From positions 1,872,198 to 1,936,197 of the forward strand of contig VZSF01006722.1 in the NCBI GenBank assembly GCA_013398295.1: a stretch of DNA of 64,000 nt, read 5' to 3'. The notes under the pieces are model-generated. The model saw only the letters and a list, made by a program, of their open reading frames with translations, did no database searches and was not told the origin of the DNA. Shown in pieces: positions 51,201 through 64,000 of the stretch. The position numbers and the translations under genes are program-made. The stretch is from Chionis minor (Eukaryota; Chordata; Aves; Charadriiformes; Chionididae). Each line of letters starts with the position of its first letter. The first letter of the stretch is position 1.

Positions 51201-54200
51201 TCTGATTTGAAAACTCAGCTCTCCACATGTATTTCCCGGCAATATGATTCTGGTATGTTCCTAGTTATCTATCTTACTGGGATATTTACATCCTTAAGTA
51301 ATACAGATTTTGTGCAGCTCCAGTTCTGATGGTTGGTTGGTGGGAGTGTGGCAAGGGTTAGTTGCTGGTAATGTGGCAAACCAGAGTATCATCTGTAGAA
51401 TACTGACGTATTTTTCAGACTGATTAATGTGTCATGTTTTAATGCATAGAATCCAAATGAAAAGATTTATCCCATTGATTCCAGTTGTGTTTAGAAGATC
51501 GTAAGAGCCCGACAACTTCTACAGTCAAATTCGTTGCTGCAAACCACATAATTAACTATCTTTTTTGCTTTACAACCAATTCTCAACCTTTATTCACAAC
51601 TGAAAAGTATATGAGGATATGTAACGTAACAAAGCTGGATACAAAAATGGATACTCAAGGGAAGCCCTTGGCAAAGTTAGTAAAGCAAATCTTAAAAGAT
51701 CTTGGAAATTCTAGACAGTTCGGAAATTTCAGTGACAATGGTAACAATTTTAAGTTAGGCCAAACTGAAACCAGGAGTTGAATACAGATACTATGATTCA
51801 GGATTTCATAGTCAATCTCTTTGCTCTTCAATTAAATAAGTGTTTTAAGGTGTGGCCTACATTTCTCAACTTTTCCTAACAAGCTGCAATTTGCAAGTAC
51901 AGATTTTACATAAATATTTATATTATTTACCTGTCTCTGGCATTAGTCTGATCATTGTGCATTATTAACAGCATCAGGGATTGGGGTCTGATCCTTCGGG
52001 CATTATCTGCATATCTGTTTTAAAAATACTGTAATATAAACAGTTGAAATGGCATAACAGGCAGAATTGAGTAAGGGCAAAGAGAGCAAGAAGACGTTAC
52101 AAATGACATATTTGGTATGAACACTTGTACTGCATATCTATTATCATTATACGTATGTGACACATGTGGAATGTAGTATATGTATTATATATGTAGGTAT
52201 TTAATTCTCTGTCCTACCTATCCTATAGAATGAGGAAGGAGCATAGCACCAAAGAAGACATGATTGAACAGTGATGTGTAAAAGAAAGTGTAACTAAGGC
52301 TTAACTTTCTGTCGTGTTTTTACATAACTATGGCTAAGTGTTAATCAACTGAGAAAAGCAGGGATTTTTGGGTAAGCCGTTTAGAATTCATTGTTTCTTG
52401 GAGTTTTTTTACCCCACTTTTTCTAACACCTTCTATTTCATTTCAGTGACTAATTCACATTTTAGAGAAAAGAATAGTCGGGGCTCTAAACTTTCAGTAA
52501 GGTTCATAACATCTCTGAGATTTCCCAGAACTTCTACAACAAAATTATGGGAGAGCAGATTTGATACTTCGGGTAAATGAAAGGCTTGAAACAAACAGAA
52601 AATTAGTGTTTTAAAAATTAACAATTACCTAAATTAGCATAGAGAAGCAGAAGAGCATAGAAAACAATTAAAATACACATCCTCCCAATCTTTCTATGTT
52701 TTACTTTGAATGGCATTTTTGAAATGTAACTAAATCCACTGCAGAGGATAAATCAACTTTTTTTTCCTGAGCATTGTGTTTTATGACACAAACATGTAAA
52801 TCTCGCTCGGTATCATAATTTGTATTCAGTTAAGTACCAAAAAGTTGATTGCAGAGTGTGATGAATCAGTTCCCATGCTGGGATAAGCCATAGAAAGGGG
52901 AAGCTGAAGTTTGAATTTCATCATTATCTGATATGGAAGAGCAGATTATGAGTAACAGCAAGATTTTAACCCCTGTGTTCTAAAAAACCATTTCATTTGG
53001 AATTTCACGATAACTTTTTCACTTGGCTCCCTGTTTAGAAAAGAAGGTTTTAAGATGTGGAAATTTACATAGCTTGGTATTTATTTCCTGAGCTAGGAAA
53101 TCCTAGACAAATGGAGTCAGCCAAGTTAGCTGGAGAAATCATAGCACCTTTAGAAAATCACAATTTTATTTGATTTTTTTAGTATGCTTTTATTGGGTTC
53201 TTAAAAAATGCTTCTTGCACCTTCTTGTTATGCTTCTTGATTTTTCATTCCAGAAATATATACTCTAAGTAAGGTATCTTAATGTGACATCTTTTCTTCC
53301 ATTGCTATTTCATGCTTAGAAAAATACCTGTTTTTCTTTTGCTCTCTATTACAAGTGTGACAGCTCGGCCTTGCGTAAGGATCACTTTTTGTCAATTTTA
53401 GCTGGAGAAGAAGCAGTATGTTGTGAAACTTTACCATCTCTGGCAAATGGTATTCTTGTTATGGTCCCAATTTTGAAGCCATTGGTATGCTAGTTATGCT
53501 GTCATCCGGTATCCTCCAGTTCATTAATATCATTCAGTTTTTACCACAGTTCATCTCCAAATTCATCATACTGTCTTTCTTGCCATTCTTTGTTGTGCAT
53601 GGAAGTTTTTGTTTACTTTTTTTAATATAAAGGCTTGGTTGGTGAGTGGCACCTGATCTGTACCAGGATTGACAGATGTGCTAATGCAAACCAGGGGTAT
53701 CGCTGAACTGGCATCTCTGCAGGTGCACTTTTACAGTCCCTTCATATTCATCTGCTTCTTGCTTAGCCATTTACACGTTAACTTGCTTTTTACCATAAAA
53801 AGCAACCCCTAACCTGGAATGTTGAGTCATTAAGTATGCTGCATGTGCATGGATGCTACCACTTTGAAGTTTTAAAATGCATTTGCACTTTTACAACAGT
53901 GATGGTAGCTATTAATACTGTCACTGAGAGTAAATAAATACTTTTGCAATTCAGCTGTCATATTCTTTGAATTGACTTGAAATTAAGTTTTGTTAGTCAA
54001 AAAATTAGGGGAAATTTTGGATTTAATTTTTTTAAGCTCACGTATGGTTTACACAAGCAAGAATATATGTTAATTTTAAAAAAATGAAGCAGTTTGCTTT
54101 GTCTTTAAGCTTCTAGAATAGTATGATGTTTAAGAATGTCTCCCATTGATTTAAGTTGTAGATTTCATTGTGGAGGACAGAGCTACTCATGTGTATGAGA

Positions 54201-57200
54201 CTTAGAATATAATTCTAACTAGGACCACCTAGCATAAGTGCAAGGAAGGGGCCTCTAGGAAGGTGTGACCAGTTGTGGTGGCAGTTTAAGCTCCTTTTGG
54301 TTTTGCATTGAGTCTTCAACAAAGATAAAGGATTGTTCCAAATAAACTATGATGGGACTTAGCTTTATGTAATTAAAAGATTGTTTTGAACAATCCAGCA
54401 TTTAACTAAAACCATTGTCCAGATTATGATTAGGACATCCATCTGTTGAACACAACTTGTATTGAATTCTGTCTTACATAGCCCAAGTTCTACCTGAGCT
54501 AAAGCTCAGCTAGAACATGACAGCTGCACGGACATAATTCTTTTCATACCAGGGGAACATACGTTGGCCATTTTATTGACTTTCTATTCAGCAAGTCATG
54601 TTCTGCTTTGAACCTTAAGAATTCAAAACATCCACTTCAGCGTAATTTTTTCCTCATCATTTCATTCCATTGGTAGAGCAAAAACCCCACAGCGTACCAC
54701 CATCTGCAAATTCTGACTACTAACCAGGTTAGGCCACTGCAGGCTTCCAGCTGAGGAGCTCTGGTTTCTTGACAGGGGTGACACTCGGTCTCCAGAGTGG
54801 AAGCCACCTGAAGGCACCTTGGGGAGACCTCCCGCTGGTGGTGGAGCAACCCTGGGATGGTGAGAAGCAGCTGCAGTGAGAGCGGCTCGCCAGCCTGCCT
54901 GCTGGAGGTACGAGGCTATGGCAGCACAGAGCCAGGGTGGGGGAAAGCGGCAGAATCTCAGCAGCGCGGTTCTTGCCAGGTTAGGGAATGTGTAACAGAG
55001 CAGCTGTTGGATATGCAGTGACAGTTACCACGACCACCATGGCTTTGCTGGCTGACAGCATGTCTCCCAAAGGGGGGTAAAGCATGGGCTACTCTAATCA
55101 GATGTTCAGTCGGAGAAAAAATGAACTTTCTGTCATTCAAGTCCTTGTGGGTACTGCAAGGAGAACAAAAGAATACAGTCATTAAAAGAAAAGTCACTGG
55201 CTACTGACCTACCTGTCAATAAGCATTAAAGAAATGCGATGCTACTGCTGAGAAACTATCAAATTTTCTTTAAAGACCAGTGCTAATGTCAAATATGAAG
55301 TCAGAATCAGTGTTGATTTGTAACAATCATGCTGGAAACCAAGAGATGCTTCTGGTTTTATTGTGAAGGAAAAACGCTCCACAACAGATACTTGCATTAA
55401 CAAGGGAGAAAATCTGCTGCTGAAACAGGGAGACAACACAGGAGGAAAAAAGAAAGATAGTTTTTCATTCCAGGCACAGTTTTGATATAGTATATTCCTC
55501 ACAGTTCACAACGGCAATTAGGCTCTGGAAATTGGCAATAAACCCTGAGAAAGGTTGAACACATTGTCAGAATAGGTTTTTTTTTAAAGAAGCGCATTCA
55601 GTCTGACTCAGGGAGGAGCTGGAGTCTGCATTGAAGGGAGAGTAGCAAGCACTAACATACTTCTAACTCATTGGAGTTAGAAGCTGTGCAACTGTAAAAC
55701 AATTTTTCTAGGAAGCGTCTGCAAGGCCCTCCTCAGAAGAAGACGTGTACGCAGAAGTTCCATTTCTGCAGGGTTAAATTCATATCCTGTTTCAGAAAAG
55801 AAAGAAAAGAGCTGTGTGGTCGCACTTCAGCTTTTACTGTTTGATGTACATCAGAAATACCCTTTTTCCTCCTTGCTTTTCACACACTATCATTCAGAAG
55901 ACTACTGTAATTCTGTTAAGTGTTATGCTGTTCTGGCAAGGTGGTTTTGCCATAAACTCAGCTTAGCATTTTTTATTCAGTTTCTTTCTTCTCTGCCATT
56001 TACTTCAGCCCACTTCTGACTTAGGCAGTAAAAAAAACCCCAACTTATGGTGTATATAAACCTGAATGATACTAGCTTAAAACAAGTGGGGTTTTAGTTC
56101 TGTCCATTCCTTAGTCATGTACGAAACTTCTACATTTTTCCTGTATTGTGGTGGTTAGTCGGAAGGCCATACAGACATTTGGGCCTTTGGGAGAAATTCT
56201 TCCTGCTTTTCATTTGAAAGCAGGTCACTGCTCTTATTGATTTCTGGACTACCAGACACTATATGTGTCAATGTCAAGTTTTAGGTTTCCTCTTGTGTTG
56301 GTATTGGTGATGAAGAACCCAGTATTTGGATTGTATGGGGGGACACCTAGGTCATTTTACCATTAAAATTGCCAGAGAAAGAGAAGCACTCCCCTGTTTT
56401 TAACTAACGAATGTCAACTTTGTTCAAATATATTTAGAAAGTTCATTTGCATATCTGTGTTGGTTGGGGTTTTTTTCTTTTGGCATTTCTAGCAAAAACT
56501 CAACAAAGGACTTTTTAAAAACTTATTTATGTTACTATTTTATTAGAATTAGGCTAATTCCTGGAATGTTAGTATTAGTGTTACCCATCTTGGAGGAAAA
56601 AAAAAAAATTGAAATTAAGAGAGGGTGGATTCTTTCCTTGCAAAAACGATGATGATGATGAACGATGACAAAAATGTCCATGGGGAAATGTGCAAAACTA
56701 TTAAGGCGTGTAGGAATTAAACAGTATTTTATTTAAGATTTGTGTTGAATTTCCAGTCTGAAGTTCAGGTACAGGAGAAACTAAATTCAACAATTACATT
56801 CAGGTATGGTGAGAAGAATTGACACTTTCTTACTGACTTACTGTGCTTGGCTTGGAAATGTGCTTGGCTTTATCGTGGCCCAGAGATCATTTTGTCTGGT
56901 AGAAATGAGATAAAGTTACCAATCAGGTACTCCTTAAGCCATCTCTGTGTGGCTGGATTGATTCTTTTGCCATGTTAAGGCACCTTTCTGGACTGCTTGG
57001 GAAAGAGCTCTGACATCATTGCTTTAAAAAGTTCAACAGCAGGGTGAACTCTGCCTACCTTTAGCAGCTGTCTTTAGATTCTTCTCTTCCCTCTTAAGCA
57101 GGGTCAGACTTCATTTACCTCATGCCTGTGACCCACAGTACCCAGTGGTCTACTCTTCACAGGCACAGGCTTTGAACATTGTCCTGAAATACTCACTCCT

Positions 57201-58733
57201 TGCTCTATGGAGCTGTCCTGAGGCGAATGGCTTAAGGGAAGTTATGATTATTTCAAAGTTTTCTGAAAATTTTAATTGGAACATTCCAGGCAGTTTTTTA
57301 ACACAGTTTGCTTTTATGCTACAGTATCTTCTAACAATAGCTGCCATTTTTGTATGTCATCTTTCTGATACGCCTGTTCCATATTTGTCAGGGGTTTGTC
57401 CTTCCACAGGAACTAAAAATGGCCTTATGAAGATGGGTCCTGAGATCTTGAAATAGTGAGTCTAGAGGACACGAAAGAAAGGAATAGAGGAGGCATGTTC
57501 TGCAAGGAAAGAAGAAAAACAGTAACTGACTTCTAAGTTCACCAGGACATAACACACCTCTTGAGATAACTAAACGTGTTGCTACCAATCACTTCAAAAA
57601 AATCTTGTGGAACCTATACCCCATCGGTAATCACAGTTGCCCGACAGCTCTGTTTTTTGGTGTGGGAGTACTGTTTTTCCACCCATCCCAGTCTAACAAG
57701 GCAGTGTATTAGGCCTTCTGCTCAGCTGGAGGGGAGAACAAGACAATTGCTGTCCTGATCCAAGCATTAATGTTCAGTTGTTTTCATAGGCTATTAAATG
57801 TCTCCTGGAAGTGTTCCTGCTGAAGTATCTTATTTTGTGAAAACCATGGTAGGTTTAGTCTGTTTTACAGGAGGAAACCCTGGAACCCAAAATCTCGCAC
57901 CCCCCACTAGATTTGTAAGATTTACCAGCAATTAAAAGAAACTCTAGATCATGCCAAGGCCAGTGTATTCATGAAGTTGAAAAAATTAAGAAGTGATGTG
58001 TTGCTTGAATGTGGCATATTGTCAGTGCTTTTAAGACCAACCCTTCACAATTCAGCCACCTTAGTGTGCTCTGCCAGAATGACCAGGCAACCACTCCATT
58101 CGTCCAGACAGCGTGTCTCCCTCTCCTCCTGTAGCTTCACAGATGCTGTAAACCCAACACACATCAACAACAACAGGAGTATTTGTTCTAACTGCTATGT
58201 CCATCTACCAAACTAATATGCAATATGAAGTTATAGAATTGAGAGAAGTAATTTTAGGACTTTCTACTTCCCTGAGAGGAGGACTAGTAGTTGTACTTTG
58301 GGAGATCATTCCAGGAGTCTGTGAACTGGCCTGAAAAAAAGGGACACTTGAGATAAGTACTCAGTTAAAGGTTCTGGGTTTTGCCCTTAAACCTCTTAAT
58401 GAAAATTAGAACATGCTGTATTGTTAAGGAGAGTGAATGTTTCATGCATTGTAGTGAGATTATAATGACTGTGGCTGTCTGTCAGCATAAATGCACTCAT
58501 CATTTTTTCTATTTAACACTGCTTTGGTGATACTTTCAGTTTGGCTCAGTATTGCTCACTGAAAGGCTTAAAGTGATGGAAACCTTCAGAGTTATGAGAG
58601 TTTTTATGTAATCTCATCAGTCATTTTGTGTTTGCAGTGTATACTATAACTTTAATTTTTAGTAATTTAAATTCTTTATAGTTAAATGGTCAAAGTACCA
58701 GAACTTCCTATCATAGTTTAATTATGAATCGTT
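48236..58733. other. Intergenic or non-coding stretch: no gene recognised
   Basis: Mostly AT-rich with a GC-richer patch at about 54.65-54.97 kb. Open frames of 60-103 codons occur on both strands (for example 51485-51781 and 57145-57456 plus, 50032-50328 minus). None resembles a known family or is framed by convincing splice sites. A weak exon-like interval at 52447-52497 (TTTCATTTCAG before, GTAAGG after) may be chance or part of a non-coding transcript. Confidence 0.45.
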
Positions 58734-58904
58734 ACAAAAATTAGTAAGTTACATGAAGCTGATAGCAAAGCTTGTGGAAAAAACTTTTGGCAAGAGAGTA
58801 GCTTAGGACATATTTTATGGGCTTGTCCAGAGGTAGCATGTTTTTGGAAAAAGATAATTAGGGTAATTAGGAAATCTGTAAGTAAGACAGACTATTTGTG
58901 TTGA
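58734..58904 (+). pseudogene. Fossil of an L1-like reverse-transcriptase C-terminus (zinc-knuckle remnant)
   Basis: One open stretch ending at a stop near 58904 reads ACGKNFWQESSLGHILWACP then EVACFWKKIIRVI. It fits the knuckle found at the C-terminus of L1-clade reverse transcriptases: C-x2-C-x8-H-x4-C followed by a downstream FW. Here the second cysteine is replaced by asparagine. The family's H-x2-W-x-C and FW spacing is preserved. No RT core was seen nearby, so at most about 170 bp survives. CR1, the usual avian LINE, lacks this motif, so this would be a different and older element. The match is short and recalled by eye. Confidence 0.4.
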
Positions 58905-61900
58905 GGAACAGCGCAGGAAAAAAATGGTGTGTGATGAAAGGTATCACAATTTTTCATCTTACTAAGTTTCATTTTAATGGTATGAAACATTTTGAGTTTA
59001 TGTTGCCTCAAGATAAAAATGTAAGAGGCTGACGTTTTTTTTGGTACAAGGGGGAGAGGCAGAGAAAGAGAAAGAAAAGAACAGTGACAACATCGGCAGA
59101 AAAAAATATTTGGCATCACAAAGTCAGTAATGCATGAACCTCCTAGTTTGAATAAGTGCACAATATTTTCATAGGTTTACAATTTCAAATGTTTGCATTT
59201 GAACAGAGTGACTTTACCTTGTTATGTCTGGTCTTATTTTTTGACATGAAATATTTGTGTTATATGTATCTGAACTTTGGAAAGTATACCCAAAATACAG
59301 CAACAACAGGGGTTCTGTGTGGCTTGCTGAAATTACGTAAGCTCTGTGCCCTTTTGGATATGATAATTTCTTGTCTTGTTTTTTGAATATTTGCCTGTTT
59401 TCCTAAAATGCTGAATAGCATGTGTCAGATTCTGGTCTTCAGTGCAACAATAGCACCCTGCTTTGGGACCACCTCTTAGTCATGCAGTAGGGAGCAGAAT
59501 TTGTTGCTATGTGTTTGCTCTTCTGTTGCTGTTCCTTCATATTCTCCATGACTTCTTTGGCAGCACACTAGGAAGGAGTCTCATTTACTGCTTCATTTAA
59601 AAGAACAATGAATTTGTAGAGGAAATAACTGCTACTTCTATTTTGAAGATCCTAACTGTCCCAAGATGAGTCCACAACAGTTGGTTGCCTTATGTGCTAA
59701 TGCCCAATAGAAAAAGAATCTGTGCTACAGATAGTTACCACATCAGTTATAATTTGAACTTGCAAGAAAGAGAAACATAAAAATATCTGAAACTCCAGAC
59801 AAATTGGCAGGCTGGGTTACGTAAATAAAATGGGCAGCTAATTGTATTCCCTGGTGAATCCAGTCCAAATGGACCAGACGGGTTGAGTGCATAATAGAAC
59901 ACATCCACCACAGTTTGAAAATCTCTGGGAATACTGAGCTGTCTTGTGCCACCCCTGATGGGGCTGAAATTGTAGTGAACAGAATGCTGGAACCATGTTG
60001 TATTATCAAAGGACGTGGAACCACTTATTTGAACTAAACACTTAGTGCTGTCATGCTGGTGTGACAGAAAATGGCACTAAAGCACAGCTGCGTGGCTATT
60101 TTTGTCTAGGTAAATACTCCAGTTTGTCAAGCTCTGTCTTCAGATCTGCTAAAGCACAAAGGTAGAGTTCAAAATTAGACGTTAACAACCTTACTTTATG
60201 TTAGCTCAGGAAGAAGTATCACCTTTTTTTTTTCTTTTTTTTTTTTTTCCTGTGTGCAACTCCAGATGTCTAATAAATTAAAGTGACTGGTCTCAGGTTA
60301 TTCAAAGGGGTTACTTAAGCCTGTGTTTCATATTGTATTCCATAAAAGCAAATTTTGCATAAATGTATTTGTTACTTTATTTCAGTTCATCAGTTTCTGG
60401 CCTTGCTGGTGGTGGATGTAGTCTCCAGTTTAAAAAGCATCCCTTCTAAGAGATGGGCTTCACTATACAACTATGTCCATAGTTCCTGCTGATACAATTC
60501 TCTGTACTGTGTTGGAAAAACTGAGGGTATTTGCTTTTGTGTCCCAAAACAGCAAAATCTAAAAAAGGTAGAGGTTACAGATGTAAAGATTAGAGTCTTA
60601 CTGGCTGAGCAACCAGGCTTAGGATGTAAGTGGGAGTTCAGGGTTTTCCTTCTTGAACTAAAATTCTAAAATTAATACTTGCTTAATAATCCTTTGGGGG
60701 CTTTTTGTCATTAAACTTGGCTAAAGCTGAGCTTCCAGGAGATCAAAAGAAAATCATAAATTTAGGGTTCATGATTTTTCTGAAGCATTTTCTGCAAGTG
60801 TGTAAAGATGGACCGTTATCCCAAGACGTCGCAGCTGGGGAATGTTCTGTGGCAAGCTGCAGAGGATCGGTGTGCCGCTGTTCTCTAGCGTTGGGGTGAA
60901 GGGCCAATAAAGAGTAGATAGATGGTACAGAAGTACTTCAGGCAAATCTCATGCCACCCTGGGGGTGTAGCTGTCAGGATACAAAACTGAAGAGGGAGCT
61001 TCAGTCTGTGAGGTACCCATATAGAAGGACTCTGCTTCTGTGCGGCACTTCTCCCGGTTTCCGGGAGAGCTGGGCCCGGCCAGGACAGCTTGAGTGGAAA
61101 TTTTTTGTTTCCAGGTTGATCAATAATCAGAACTATCATTTTAAACTGAGGTAGTACACAGAACTTGGAGAAAAGGTTCAATGATACTGCCTTGGATGTA
61201 GTTAATGGGTGTTCTTGCTAGACTGGCAATTGAATGCTGCTGATGTTGCCTTGAAGTCAGGAGTGCTATGCCCTAGGAGAGCAATGGGAAAAGCTGAAAA
61301 CAAGATTTTGCCTCTCTGGTCCCCTAAAGACAGTGCTCTCGAACTTTCACTACCCTCTTCCTGCAAATGAAGAAAAAGTGATTTGGTCAGTTCCCCCTTC
61401 CCCTGTGTTTTCTTTCTTTTCATTTGAATGTTTTTCTACGTAAAACTGGTCTGTGTCACGAAAATACTGGTATCCAAGATACCAAAGTTAAGAGTTGAGT
61501 ATTGCTTTAAAAGTTTGGCTTATTCAAAACCTCTTACCCTTACAATGTTAAGAATTTTTATAACCTATTTTTAAACTCTTGGTAGTACTCATACTGATTC
61601 ACAAGTGTTGTTTCTGAATTTTTAGGTCAAAGCCTATTAACAGAGAGAGTATCTTCTAAAAAATTTTGTTTCTGAATGAGGCATACATTGTACAACCAGA
61701 TTGCACATGAATATCTGTGGGGAAATTTTGACCTCTAGTCAGACTAAAGCTGACTTCTGGGAAATCTCCTCCTGCTTACTGTCTGATAAAAGTATCGCCA
61801 CAAATTAAATAAAATAAAAGTTTGAAATTAATAGATTTAATGTAATAACATATTGACACAGATCTAAGATGAAAGGGTTTTCTAGAGTTGTATTTCCCTG

Positions 61901-64000
61901 GTTTCACTGAAAATAGTATTAACAGCTAAGGCCAAGAGACCTTGGCAGATGCCAAGTATTTTTAAGTGAATTTAGTTAAATCCTCTAGTTCTAATTACGA
62001 ATTTAAAAATATATTAGGTGGATATCTATCACAATTCTTGAATATAACTATTCAGTGCAACACTATTGGCCATTCTGGTAGCTGGATAATGTACATATGC
62101 AGAGAAATACTGAGTTATTACAGGGGTGGAATCAGTTTTGTTCATGGCAATTCTTGTGGCATTGCTGAAAAAAAAACCACCACGAAGCCAGGATGAAGAT
62201 AGGAAAGGACCAAAGAGGAAGTGTGATGGAGAATCAGAATAGATTGTGTCCATTTTAATTGACAGTAATTTTTTAATGTTAAGAATTTGAAAGGATTTTT
62301 AAAAGTCATAAGCATATTTGAAGTTAACAATACCTGTTTTATAGTGATAGTGATAAATACCTTGATATATTAAGCTTATCAGAAAAAGGAGGCTAAGAAG
62401 TGGATCAGTCCTCACTAGCATGCAGTAGAATATTGGGAGAAAATATATGATGATTCATGCTATATGTATCCATTAGAGAAATACATTGCAGAATTCAGAG
62501 GCTAGAAACGGAAGCAAGACATGAAAATGAGCAGCACGGTCCAGTTTTAACGAGCTAAGTAATGGATTCAGCATCAGTCACTTTTCCAATCAAAATGTTC
62601 ATTTTCTGCATATCCTGTCACTCAAACAGAAACTGTAGTCGTCTTTGCTCTGGAAGTCAGCTGCAGTGGCCAGAATGATTCCTTCCAAATATGTATGTAA
62701 ATATATGAAACTAATGGAATGTGCGTATAATCTGTAATAAATTCATTACCAATCTAAATCAAGAGACCTTGACAACACCCGTAGAAGCAACAGTGGATCT
62801 GCAAGAATACCGAACTCTTGAGAATATCTAGTGGCACTCCTATCTCAAATATGTAATTTTTCACTTTTCTACATTTTATTTAGGTACGGTATTCTTTCTT
62901 TAGTCTTTAACATTTTTCCAGGATAATAAAAAAGTTACTTATATTATAGTCATAGCAGAAGTTCCATTGTGCTGTGTGTATTGTTCTTGTCACAGTGTGG
63001 ATACACTTACAGTTAGGATGGCCTGATAATGCCTTTAGGTTGAGATACAGGAAGCCATACAGTTTGAAATTCTTCCTGGTTAGAGTCTGCTTCAAGGCTA
63101 ACTTTTTTAAAAAGAAGCAAAACAAATAAAATGCATCTGTTTTCTGGAAAAAGAGTAGGGAAAAATGTGTTGTTTTCACTGTGTATATTTGTTTGCTTAA
63201 CTGCTGCTTTGCTGAGAAATTCTGTTGCCTCAATGTTTTCAAACATCACTTCGCAATTGTCAGAGATTTTACTGTGTGCAAATCTGTTCAAGATTGATGG
63301 CATTTTAGTTGGTGATGCATCTAGGGAATGTATACTTTAAACAAATATGTCTTACTACTTTACTTTTTCCTGCGTGTTCCATTCCGAAGAAGCAGAAAAG
63401 TACTGAAATAAACTGAAACCTTTCTGCCTGTGGAATATATTTACCCATGTGTTGTGCACACAGCTCCACTTGGTACATGTCAGAAAACACAGTGCAATTA
63501 CTGGAGCAAGAGTGCAAGAACCTGATCAGTTTAGCTTTGCTTGATTCTTATGATCAGGTCAAAAGGGAGTGGTCTGAGACTATAGCATCTGTACACCTAA
63601 AAAAGCAGGTTGGAAAACATTGATTTCATTATGGATTTTTCTGTCTTGACCTGTAGTTTGAGTATCTACATAACTTTGTTTTTCCTTTATTCTGATAATG
63701 CATTTACTTACTTATTTTTAAGGAGACACAAATGCTAATATTTTGAGGCAATTGACTTGTAAATATTTATTTAAGTTTTTGGTTTTGCCTTTGAACAGGA
63801 AATAGACTCCTCTGCTACTAGGCTGCATCTTGTAACTAGTAACACTGACAGATACCATGTCAGAATTGATGTACATTCCTCAGGACAAACCCAAAGCAAG
63901 TGTAAACTTCATTATGTATTGTGCTCTGTACAGTTTTACATAGCTTTTCCACAGGCTAGACAGACATTTCCAAATGAATTTGTTGAGATGGTTCACTCTT
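58905..64000. other. Intergenic stretch: no gene recognised
   Basis: AT-rich DNA with a long T-rich run (60224-60249) and a modestly GC-richer patch at about 60.8-61.1 kb. No exon, RNA gene or recent mobile element was recognised on either strand. Confidence 0.5.

Noticed and set aside
52447..52497. Exon-like 51-nt interval between TTTCATTTCAG and GTAAGG
   Set aside because: Short, not matched to any protein and with no partner exon. Such acceptor-donor pairs arise by chance in DNA of this length.
1..64000. CRISPR arrays, bacterial operons, rRNA or tRNA genes
   Set aside because: No regularly spaced repeats and no recognisable tRNA or rRNA sequence. Exon-intron structure and avian repeats show a vertebrate nuclear region.

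Overview
The window looks like nuclear DNA from a bird. The main reason is its repeats: two CR1 LINE copies whose 3' ends carry the usual avian text (antisense AGAATCACAGAATG, ...GGTTGGAAGGGACCTTAAAGATCA), plus avian-type endogenous retroviral LTRs. Genes are sparse, introns are long and AT-rich, splice sites are canonical, and there is one sharp CpG island. There are no bacterial operons and no CRISPR array, and no tRNA or rRNA was recognised.

The one protein-coding gene I can support is CMC1 (COX assembly mitochondrial protein homolog, twin CX9C family), on the minus strand. Exon 1 (42847-42871) lies in the CpG island and exon 2 (31345-31437) is 11.4 kb downstream. Both have consensus splice sites and matching phases. 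Together they read MEPPPGAAENSKLRHVEKDV... and continue to the first cysteine of the first CX9C motif. The remaining exons were not found; they probably lie to the left, beyond coordinate 1.

Layout: 1-31344 is the partial second intron of CMC1. It holds a solo LTR with a perfect 5-bp target duplication (8188-8920), a CR1 copy with an internal deletion (15504-16705), and a fossil hAT DNA transposon (about 28690-30577) whose broken transposase still shows ZBED/FAM200-type blocks as far as the C-terminal dimerisation region. 31438-42846 is intron 1. 42120-43100 is a CpG-island promoter with NRF1-like and GC-box motifs, probably divergent. Beside it, at 43170-43461, is a probable LTR with some internal sequence (to about 43900), oriented toward CMC1. 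43.9-64 kb looks intergenic or non-coding; it holds a short CR1 tail (47972-48235) and a small fossil that resembles the C-terminal zinc knuckle of an L1-like reverse transcriptase (58734-58904).

I found no convincing new biological system. The items most worth checking are the hAT fossil, the LTR next to the CMC1 promoter, the in-frame CR1 deletion and the L1-like knuckle.
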